This document shows positions 1 to 6,051 of a stretch of DNA of 7,729 nt, piece by piece. The stretch comes from Cytophagales bacterium. Lineage in GTDB: Bacteria; Bacteroidota; Bacteroidia; Cytophagales; Cyclobacteriaceae. Every line of letters starts with the position of its first letter. Within the stretch, counting starts at the first letter, position 1. The stretch spans positions 1 to 7,729 of the forward strand of contig JAGUUF010000046.1 in the NCBI GenBank assembly GCA_020063545.1, read 5' to 3'. The position numbers were made by a program, and so were the translations under genes. The notes under the pieces were generated by a model. That model was given only the letters and a program-made list of their open reading frames with translations, searched no databases and was not told where the DNA came from.

Positions 1-1447
1 AAACGTACGCGACTGGTGTATCTCGAGGCAACTCTGGTGGGGTCACCGTATACCGGCATGGTATGCACCCGATGGCACATTTGCCGTTGCTAAAACGCGC
101 GAAGCCGCATACGAACAGTTAAGCGCCACAAATCCTACCCTGCACCAGGATGACCTGAAGCAGGATGAAGATGTACTAGACACCTGGTTCTCCAGCTGGC
201 TGTGGCCCATTGCTGTTTTTGATTGTTCGGTATTTAAGGATGGAAACAAGGGCAATAACGATTTAAACTACTTCTACCCTACCAACGACCTGGTTACCGC
301 CCCGGAGATCCTCTTCTTCTGGGTAGCGCGTATGATTATAGCCGGGTATGAATACCGGGGCGAGATGCCCTTTAAGAACGTGTACCTCACCGGCATTGTG
401 CGCGATAAGCAGGGGCGCAAAATGTCCAAGTCGCTCGGCAATTCTCCCGATCCGCTCGACCTGATGGCCAAATACGGTGCCGATGGTGTTCGAACCGGCA
501 TGCTGTTCAGTTCACCGGCCGGCAACGACCTGCTGTTTGATGAGAAACTATGTGAACAGGGCCGCAACTTTGCCAATAAAATCTGGAATGCCTACCGGCT
601 GGTTAACGGATGGCAAAGGCATGAAGTAACCCCGCCTGTAGAGAACAAAATTGCTTACGACTGGTTTGAGTGCAGGCTTAACCAGGCGTTGGAGGAACTG
701 GAAGACCATTTCGAAAAATTCCGTATCTCCGATGCCCTGATGACGGTGTATAAACTCATCTGGGAAGATTTCTGCTCGTGGTACCTCGAGATGATAAAGC
801 CCGCTTTTGGCGAGCCGATTGATAATCGCACTTTCATCAGCAGCATTTCTTTCTTTGAAAGCCTGCTGAAAATACTACACCCGTTTATGCCGTTCATTAC
901 CGAAGAGTTGTGGCATGCGCTTGTTAACCGCGGTGAACGGGAGTACATCGTTATTTCGGAGTGGCCGGACCCCAGGCCGTATGACAAGGCAATCTTGCGC
1001 GAAGCGGCCTTTGCCTTTGAGGTAGTGAGCGAGATACGCAATACGCGCAACACCAAAAATTTGTCGCCAAAAGAACCGCTGAAAATGCTGGTTAACAACA
1101 ATGCCAAGTTGAAGGAAAGTCCATTCCTTAACGTTATAAAAAAACTCGGCAACATCAGCGAAATGACTTTCGGCCAGCCGGCCGTACCGGGCAGCATTAC
1201 TTTTGTTATTCAGTCAACCGAATTTTCAATACCGGTAAACGGAAAAGCCGATGCCGAAGTCCAACGCCTTGCCTTGCAAAAAGAAATCGACTATCAACGC
1301 GGATTCCTGAATGCCGTTAACAGCAAACTCAGCAACGATCGGTTTATAACCAGCGCCCCGCCACAGGTAGTTGAAATGGAGAAGAAGAAAAAAGCCGATG
1401 CCGAGGCAAAAATCAAAGCGCTTGAAAAAAGTTTACGTGAACTTTAA
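1..1447 (+). CDS. valS: Valyl-tRNA synthetase, C-terminal part (5' truncated by window edge)
   Basis: ValRS charges tRNA-Val with valine in the cytoplasm, using ATP. The open frame runs from base 2 with no start codon, giving 481 visible residues of a protein usually near 870-880, so the HIGH motif and most of the CP1 editing domain lie outside. Visible residues 4-20 hold the ValRS signature DWCISRQLWWGHRIPAW. VLDTWFSSWLWP follows near residues 58-69, and the second catalytic motif KMSKS is at residues 140-144 (bases 419-433), continuing into LGNSPDPLDL. An anticodon-binding helical domain follows (roughly 185-350, with FMPFITEELWHAL). The last ~65 residues are Lys/Glu/Ala-rich and look like the C-terminal coiled-coil tRNA-binding arm typical of bacterial ValRS. 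This arm and the WWGHRIPAW block separate it from IleRS and LeuRS. It ends in TAA and converges with the ald-like gene 53 bp away. The frame looks intact. Confidence 0.97.
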   Translation, partial: NVRDWCISRQLWWGHRIPAWYAPDGTFAVAKTREAAYEQLSATNPTLHQDDLKQDEDVLDTWFSSWLWPIAVFDCSVFKDGNKGNNDLNYFYPTNDLVTAPEILFFWVARMIIAGYEYRGEMPFKNVYLTGIVRDKQGRKMSKSLGNSPDPLDLMAKYGADGVRTGMLFSSPAGNDLLFDEKLCEQGRNFANKIWNAYRLVNGWQRHEVTPPVENKIAYDWFECRLNQALEELEDHFEKFRISDALMTVYKLIWEDFCSWYLEMIKPAFGEPIDNRTFISSISFFESLLKILHPFMPFITEELWHALVNRGEREYIVISEWPDPRPYDKAILREAAFAFEVVSEIRNTRNTKNLSPKEPLKMLVNNNAKLKESPFLNVIKKLGNISEMTFGQPAVPGSITFVIQSTEFSIPVNGKADAEVQRLALQKEIDYQRGFLNAVNSKLSNDRFITSAPPQVVEMEKKKKADAEAKIKALEKSLREL

Positions 1448-1500
1448 CCAAACATATTTGTTATGCTGAGGCCGCTCTCATTGAAAAGAGTTTTGAACGA

Positions 1501-2724
1501 CTAAAACCGTGCCGCCAACAGCAATTCGATATTCTTGTACTTCATGTTGAATTTCCGGCCCACAGCTTCGTTGGTCAGGCTGCCTTTAAACGTGTACACA
1601 CCCTTCATAAACCACTTACTGGAAAAAATCATCTGCTCCACACCTCCCTCTTCGGCAGCGCGTAAAATGGTGGGCGTAAAAATATTGCTGAGGGCGGTTG
1701 CAGCCGTATGGGCTACGCGCGATGCAACATTGGGTACGCAATAGTGGATAACATCGTATTTTCTAAAAACCGGTTTCTTCAATGTGGTGATCTCCGAAGT
1801 TTCCACACACCCGCCCTGGTCAATACTTAAATCAATAATCAGCGAGTCGGGTTTCATCCTGCTCACCATCTCCTCCGAAACAACAATGCGTGCCCTGCCC
1901 TTTTCAGCCCGCAGGGCGCCAATCACCACATCGGCCGTTCTGAGCGATTCGCTTAACGTAAGCGTATCAATGGTTGAGGTGTACACCTGTTGCCCGAGCA
2001 AATGCTTGATGCGCCTGAGTTTGTATAAATGATTATCAAAAATCTGAACGTCAGCGCCCATGCCCAGGGCCGCACGGGCTGAATACTCGGCAACCGTACC
2101 TGCTCCGATAATCACCACCTTGGTAGGCGGCACACCGGTAATGCCGCCAAGAATAACCCCCCTGCCGTTATTAGCCGTGCTTAAGTATTCTGCCGCAATG
2201 AGCATCACCGAACTACCGGCAATCTCACTCATGGCGCGGATAATGGGCATTCCGCCAACCTTATCTTCAATAAATTCAAAAGCAAGGGCTGTTACTTTCT
2301 TTTTCAACAGCGCCTGGATATACTCCTGCTGCAAATGCCCTAACTGAATGGCTGAGATAAGCGTTTGGCCGGGGCGCAGGTATTCCGTTTCCTCAATTGT
2401 TGGCGGCTCAATTTTAAGGATAACATCGGCTTTATAAACCTCCTGTGGCGAATACACTATGGTTGCCCCGGCTTCGCTGTATTGCTGGTCGGAAAACTTT
2501 GAGCCGGCACCTGCCTTGGTTTCAACCCACACCTGGTGCCCGTTGTTCACCAGCAGGGCTACTGCATCAGGCGTAAGGGTTATGCGGTTTTCCTGGAGCG
2601 AAATCTCGCGCGGGAGACCCAGAAAAAACGTTCCCTTCTTTCTTTTTACTGCAAGCATCTGCTCCTGGGTGGCCAGGCCGGCCTGTGCCAGGGTTTCAAA
2701 TCCGCTCTTTTTTTTCTCTGCCAT
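1501..2724 (-). CDS. ald: Alanine dehydrogenase family protein (AlaDH/PNT superfamily)
   Basis: The 407-residue protein belongs to the alanine dehydrogenase / transhydrogenase-alpha superfamily. AlaDH interconverts L-alanine and pyruvate plus ammonia with NAD(H) in the cytoplasm. The N-terminal domain shows ENRITLTP (45-52), where R47 matches the substrate-binding Arg of AlaDH. The Rossmann part shows VVIIGAGTVAEYSARAALGMGA (203-224), with D230 at the end of the second strand as the likely NAD-ribose ligand. SIDQGG (300-305) carries D302, matching the catalytic Asp. About 30 residues precede the usual family start, and the C-terminus has its own tail (roughly 365-407). Aligned from memory to Mycobacterium tuberculosis Ald, the catalytic Lys75 and His96 fall at E106 and Q127/L128, so the biochemical call is less certain than the family. 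The ATG at 2724 lies inside tsaE (29-bp overlap), suggesting translational coupling, and no Shine-Dalgarno is evident. A PntA-like role is the main alternative, but the C-terminal half (YDVIHYCVPN) reads as AlaDH. Confidence 0.85.
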   Translation of the reverse strand: MAEKKKSGFETLAQAGLATQEQMLAVKRKKGTFFLGLPREISLQENRITLTPDAVALLVNNGHQVWVETKAGAGSKFSDQQYSEAGATIVYSPQEVYKADVILKIEPPTIEETEYLRPGQTLISAIQLGHLQQEYIQALLKKKVTALAFEFIEDKVGGMPIIRAMSEIAGSSVMLIAAEYLSTANNGRGVILGGITGVPPTKVVIIGAGTVAEYSARAALGMGADVQIFDNHLYKLRRIKHLLGQQVYTSTIDTLTLSESLRTADVVIGALRAEKGRARIVVSEEMVSRMKPDSLIIDLSIDQGGCVETSEITTLKKPVFRKYDVIHYCVPNVASRVAHTAATALSNIFTPTILRAAEEGGVEQMIFSSKWFMKGVYTFKGSLTNEAVGRKFNMKYKNIELLLAARF

Positions 2725-3160
2725 GAATTGAAATTTCTATTTGACGCAGCGTATCGGATTCTATCGTTAGTCGCACATTCACACAATCCTCGGGAAGCAG
2801 CGATGGAATCCGCTCCGGCCATTCCACAAAACAATAATCGCCCGAGTCAAAATATTCCTCCACACCGATATCGGCCGCTTCAGCCTCCGATGCAATCCGG
2901 TAAAAATCAAAATGCAGCAATCGCTCCCCGTTCTTCCGCTTATATTCATTAATAATGGAGAACGTTGGGCTGCTCATTGAATCAGTAACACCGGCAACCC
3001 TTCCTGCTGCTTTGATAAACGTTGTTTTGCCGGCACCCAATTCACCGCTAACGGCAAATACCCGGAGCTTCCCGGCTGCTTTCAACACCGCATCTGCTAT
3101 CCGTTCCAAATCCGCCAATTTTACTTTTCTGAAAACCAGGGGGTTTTTATCCGGCAGCAT
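2696..3160 (-). CDS. tsaE: tRNA threonylcarbamoyladenosine biosynthesis ATPase TsaE (YjeE)
   Basis: TsaE is the small ATPase that works with TsaB and TsaD to transfer threonylcarbamoyl to A37 of tRNAs reading ANN codons (t6A). It resets the TsaBD complex in the cytoplasm. The 154-residue protein is of normal family length. The Walker A motif GELGAGKTT lies at residues 39-47 (K45, T46). It is followed by the family block SSPTFSIINEY (63-73), HFDFYR (83-88, with D85 as a likely Mg ligand) and FVEWPERI (111-118), whose Glu-Trp pair is diagnostic. The ATG at 3160 overlaps the end of porX by 14 bp, and the TGA at 2696-2698 lies 29 bp inside the following ald-like gene. It is therefore almost certainly expressed from the porX transcript by coupled translation. 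The short charged tail (HGREKKERI) is encoded within the ald overlap. Nothing in the sequence suggests damage. Confidence 0.96.
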   Translation of the reverse strand: MLPDKNPLVFRKVKLADLERIADAVLKAAGKLRVFAVSGELGAGKTTFIKAAGRVAGVTDSMSSPTFSIINEYKRKNGERLLHFDFYRIASEAEAADIGVEEYFDSGDYCFVEWPERIPSLLPEDCVNVRLTIESDTLRQIEISIHGREKKERI

Positions 3161-4715
3161 TTTTCGAATTTAAGAAAATAATGGGGATTATCATCTCCTC
3201 CATGCTTACCCCGCCATGCTGAAAGGTGTCCTTATAGAAATTAACGTAGTAGTTGTAGTTATTGGGATAAGCGAAAAACTGATCTTCGATAGCAAAGACG
3301 TACGAAGTAGAGACGTTAACTTTTGGCAGGTACAGCCGTTCGGGTTTGGAGGCATGCATAATCTTATCACCTTCAAAGCCAAGATTTTTACCTTGCTTGT
3401 AGCGCAGGTTTGAATTCACGGTGCGGTCGCCCACAATCCGGAATGGGCGCTTAACGCGGATGGTTCCGTGATCGGTTGTGATGATAACACGCGCGGGCTT
3501 TTCGGCTATTTTTTTCATGATGTCGAGCAAAGGCGAATGGAGAAACCACGATTTGGTAATGGATCGGTAAGCCGATTCATCGGGCGCCAGTTCGCGAATC
3601 ATCGCCATATCCGTTCGGGCATGCGAAAGCATGTCGACAAAGTTGTACACAATTACATTCAAATCGTTTTGAAACAGGTTGCTCACCGAGTCGGCCAGGC
3701 TCTTGCCTTCTTCCAGGTTTTTAATTTTATGGTACGAGTACTTTACGGGGAGGTTGTTCTTGCGCAGTTGCTTCTCAAGGAATTCATCCTCGAAGTTATT
3801 TTTTCCTTCTTCCTCATCTTCGCCCACCCATATTTCAGGATGGCTCCTGGCCATTTCCGATGGCAACATCCCCGAAAATATGGCATTACGTGAATACGCA
3901 GTTGTGGTAGGCAATATGGAGTAGTAGGTCGACTCGTTTGTAATGGTAAAATACTCGGCAACCACCGGTTCAATGGTCTTCCACTGATCCAGCCGCAGGT
4001 TATCAATCAGGATTACGAATACAGGCCTGCCTTTGCTCACTTCAGGGAAAACTTTTCTCTTCATAACCTGGTGCGACAACAACGGCTTGTCGGCATTCGG
4101 ATCGTTCAGCCATTTTTCGTAGTTCCGGATTACAAACTTGGCAAAACCGGCATTCGCTTCGGTCTTCTGCGAATCGAGCACCTCGGCCATGTCGCGGTTA
4201 TCGTCCTGGTCCAGTTGCAGCTCCCAGTGCACCAGCTTTTTATAAATGTCGGCCCAGGCTTCATGGTTCATGTCGTCCAGTAACTCCATGCTGATTTTCC
4301 GAAACTCCTGCTGATAGTTCAGGTTTGTTTTTTCAATAACCAGCCGCTTGTTGTCGAGTATTTTTTTTACCGACAGCAATATCTGGCTGGGGTTTAGCGG
4401 CTTTATCAGGTAATCGGCAATTTTTGACCCGATGGCCTCTTCCATAATGTGCTCCTCTTCATTTTTCGTGATCATCACCACCGGCACGTTGGGTTTGCTG
4501 GTTTTTATCTGGTTCAATGCTTCAAGGCCCGACAGCCCGGGCATATGTTCATCCAGGAAAACCACATCGAAATGTTTTGCATCGCATAACTCCACCGCAT
4601 CCGAACCATTGTTCACCGGGGTAATATCATACCCCCGCTGTTCCAGAAACAGGATGTGCGGTTTCAGCAAATCAATCTCATCATCGGCCCACAAAATGCT
4701 GTATCTTTGCATCAT
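3147..4715 (-). CDS. porX: PorX: response regulator with PglZ domain, type IX secretion system regulator
   Basis: PorX is the two-component response regulator that controls type IX secretion and gliding genes in Bacteroidota. In Porphyromonas gingivalis it pairs with the kinase PorY, acts with the sigma factor SigP, and binds PorL. The 522-residue protein begins with a CheY-like receiver (about 5-120): acidic pair D11/D12, phospho-acceptor D55 in VVFLDEHMPG, T83 and K105 in LIKPL. A helical linker (about 125-225) leads to a PglZ domain of the alkaline phosphatase superfamily (about 230-515). Its likely metal and catalytic residues are D238 (LIDNLRLDQW), the T270-T272 cluster, D361/H365 (NFVDMLSHARTD), D415/H416 (TTDHGT) and H500 (FQHGG). 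There is no DNA-binding domain, as is normal for PorX. Two ATG codons are adjacent (4715 and 4712), so the start could be either. It heads a leftward unit with tsaE and ald, and diverges from the HD gene 48 bp away. Confidence 0.95.
   Translation of the reverse strand: MMQRYSILWADDEIDLLKPHILFLEQRGYDITPVNNGSDAVELCDAKHFDVVFLDEHMPGLSGLEALNQIKTSKPNVPVVMITKNEEEHIMEEAIGSKIADYLIKPLNPSQILLSVKKILDNKRLVIEKTNLNYQQEFRKISMELLDDMNHEAWADIYKKLVHWELQLDQDDNRDMAEVLDSQKTEANAGFAKFVIRNYEKWLNDPNADKPLLSHQVMKRKVFPEVSKGRPVFVILIDNLRLDQWKTIEPVVAEYFTITNESTYYSILPTTTAYSRNAIFSGMLPSEMARSHPEIWVGEDEEEGKNNFEDEFLEKQLRKNNLPVKYSYHKIKNLEEGKSLADSVSNLFQNDLNVIVYNFVDMLSHARTDMAMIRELAPDESAYRSITKSWFLHSPLLDIMKKIAEKPARVIITTDHGTIRVKRPFRIVGDRTVNSNLRYKQGKNLGFEGDKIMHASKPERLYLPKVNVSTSYVFAIEDQFFAYPNNYNYYVNFYKDTFQHGGVSMEEMIIPIIFLNSKNAAG
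4702..4709 (+). promoter_or_regulatory. Putative Bacteroidota -7 promoter box for the HD-domain gene
   Basis: TATCTTTG exactly matches the Bacteroidota housekeeping -7 consensus TAnnTTTG. It lies 54 bases before the proposed TTG start of the rightward HD gene and inside codons 3-5 of the divergent porX gene. No TTG or TTTG -33 element is seen at the usual spacing. The same 11-base string CTGTATCTTTG recurs before lpxD. The box supports a start downstream of it rather than at the in-frame ATG at 4656. Confidence 0.5.
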
Positions 4716-4716
4716 T

Positions 4717-4726
4717 CAAATATTTG
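4717..4726. promoter_or_regulatory. Perfect 10-bp palindrome CAAATATTTG in the porX / HD-gene divergent region
   Basis: The palindrome lies one base upstream of the porX ATG and about seven bases downstream of the putative -7 box of the rightward gene. It would therefore overlap the likely transcription start of the HD gene and the very short leader of porX. It could be an operator for a dimeric regulator, or simply an AT-rich chance palindrome. The sequence shows only its symmetry and position; any function is inference. Confidence 0.3.
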
Positions 4727-4763
4727 CCCGAAGTTACTCATCTGTTACCTTGATTCGAAATTC

Positions 4764-5990
4764 TTGAACAAGAAGAAAATCATCAACGACCCGGTGTACG
4801 GGTTTATCCGGATAAGGAGCGAACTGGTATACGATATTATTGAGCACCCCTGGTTCCAGCGGCTGCGCCATATAAAACAATTAGGCCTTACCGACCTGGT
4901 GTACCCCGGTGCACAGCATACGCGGTTCCAGCATGCGTTGGGCGCCATGCACCTGATGGGCCGCGTGCTGGATACGTTGCGGCTTAAAGGTGTTGCCATT
5001 TCGGATGAAGAATTTGAGGCTGCCTCCACTGCCGTTTTATTGCACGACATCGGCCATGGGCCGCTATCGCACGCCCTGGAGGAAACCCTGCTGCCGGGAG
5101 TAAGGCACGAAAGCATCTCCTACCTCTTCATGAATGAATTGAATAAACAATTCACCGGCCGGCTCGACCTGAGCCTGAAGATTTTCAGGAACAGCTACAA
5201 ACGCAAATTTTTTAACCAGCTTGTTTCAAGCCAGCTTGATATTGACCGGTTGGATTACCTTAACCGCGATTGCTTTTTTACCGGAGTACCCGAAGGCACC
5301 ATTGGTGTTGACCGTATTGTTGAAGTATTGGGTGTACACAAAGACCAACTGGTGGTTGAAGAAAAAGGAATTTACAGTATTGAAAATTTGCTGAACGCCC
5401 GCAGGTTGATGTACTGGCAGGTGTACCTGCATAAAACAACACTGAGTGCTGAGCGGATGGTGGTTAACCTGGTAAAACGCGCACGCAGCCTGGTGCAGGC
5501 AGGCGAGAAAGTAGTGTGCAGCGAAGCGCTGATGCATTTCCTGAAAAACACCATTACCATGGAATCGTTCAGGGAAAACAAATCAACCCTGGCGTTGTAC
5601 GGGCAATTGGACGACCTGGATATTTGGGGTGCCGTTAAACTGTGGCAGCACCACCCGGATATGATTTTAAAAACACTTTCGCAGATGTTAATCCAGCGCA
5701 AGTTGTTTCAGATAATCCTGAGCAGCGAACCGATAAAAAAATCGCAGCTTGCTGCTGTGCGCGAAGGCATCGTTAGCCGGTATAAAACATTCCGGTCCGA
5801 TGCCCCCTACCTGCTGTCAACCGGTCAGGTAACCAATGAAGCCTACACCGAAGGACAGAAAATAAATGTACTGATGCGTTCAGGCGAGTTGCTTGATATT
5901 GCCCAGGCTTCCGATTTACCCAGCATTAAAGCCATCAGTAAAATCGTTAAAAAAAACTACCTCTGCTGGCCTAAAACTGTATCTTTGTAA
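4764..5990 (+). CDS. HD-superfamily phosphohydrolase (COG1078-type HD domain protein)
   Basis: This is a 408-residue HD-domain metal-dependent phosphohydrolase, related to the dGTPase-like COG1078 group. Family members hydrolyse nucleotides, but the substrate here cannot be read from the sequence. From the proposed start, the N-terminus NKKKIINDPVYGFI matches the usual family beginning. The metal site is visible as RFQHALG (H57), LLHDIGHG (H94, D95, H98) and the LDIDRLDYLNRD block (D159 or D161). The C-terminal half (about 190-408) is mostly helical and I see no other recognisable domain. The start is chosen as TTG at 4764: the in-frame ATG at 4656 would add 36 residues encoded antisense to porX, lies upstream of the likely promoter, and is not family-like, and no ATG or GTG occurs in between. 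The gene diverges from porX and is followed after 61 bp by lpxD in the same direction. The protein looks cytoplasmic, with no signal peptide or membrane segment. Confidence 0.88.
   Translation: MNKKKIINDPVYGFIRIRSELVYDIIEHPWFQRLRHIKQLGLTDLVYPGAQHTRFQHALGAMHLMGRVLDTLRLKGVAISDEEFEAASTAVLLHDIGHGPLSHALEETLLPGVRHESISYLFMNELNKQFTGRLDLSLKIFRNSYKRKFFNQLVSSQLDIDRLDYLNRDCFFTGVPEGTIGVDRIVEVLGVHKDQLVVEEKGIYSIENLLNARRLMYWQVYLHKTTLSAERMVVNLVKRARSLVQAGEKVVCSEALMHFLKNTITMESFRENKSTLALYGQLDDLDIWGAVKLWQHHPDMILKTLSQMLIQRKLFQIILSSEPIKKSQLAAVREGIVSRYKTFRSDAPYLLSTGQVTNEAYTEGQKINVLMRSGELLDIAQASDLPSIKAISKIVKKNYLCWPKTVSL
5980..5987 (+). promoter_or_regulatory. Putative -7 promoter box for lpxD
   Basis: TATCTTTG matches the Bacteroidota TAnnTTTG consensus and overlaps the last codons and stop of the HD gene (gta tct ttg taa). 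A start about 5-8 bases downstream would give lpxD a leader of roughly 55-60 bases. I see no -33 TTG at the expected distance, so this may be a weak promoter that supplements read-through from the HD gene. Its last codons could also form the motif by chance. Confidence 0.4.
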
Positions 5991-6051
5991 AATGGGCTTC
6001 GGTGCGTTTCTGTTTCGTGCCCTGCCTTGCAATAGTCCCGGTTAACCCTAT

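Noticed and set aside
655..1197. Long open frame (180 codons) on the - strand inside valS.
   Set aside because: It is antisense to a strongly conserved synthetase domain, has no recognisable domain, and its composition is that of a shadow frame.
1475..1507. Possible terminator between the convergent valS and ald-like genes: a CTCT/AGAG stem (1475-1478 with 1487-1490) followed by TTTT, and GTTTT/AAAAC (1490-1494 with 1503-1507).
   Set aside because: Stems of four to five pairs, mostly weak, with eight-base loops are not convincing. The second also runs into the ald stop codon. A terminator is expected here but the sequence does not show a good one.
2536..2952. Open frame of 138 codons on the + strand across the ald/tsaE junction.
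   Set aside because: It is antisense to two clearly conserved genes and its translation is low-complexity and family-less.
3468..3893. Open frame of 141 codons on the + strand inside porX.
   Set aside because: It is antisense to the PglZ domain of porX, with no domain or start signal of its own.
3147..4715. PglZ domain as a sign of a BREX phage-defence locus.
   Set aside because: The PglZ domain is fused to a receiver domain in the PorX arrangement, and no BREX partners (brxC, pglX, brxL) are nearby; the neighbours are core genes.
4729..4736. Possible porX promoter on the - strand: TAACTTCG with a TTTC about 20 bases upstream.
   Set aside because: Both elements have a mismatch to the consensus (TAnnTTTG and TTTG), and the implied leader is only a few bases long, so I do not call it a promoter.
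5992..6045. A 17-codon frame starting with ATG right after the TATCTTTG box, in the leader of lpxD.
   Set aside because: It could be a leaderless upstream peptide, but it is short, has no clustered regulatory codons, and nothing supports translation.
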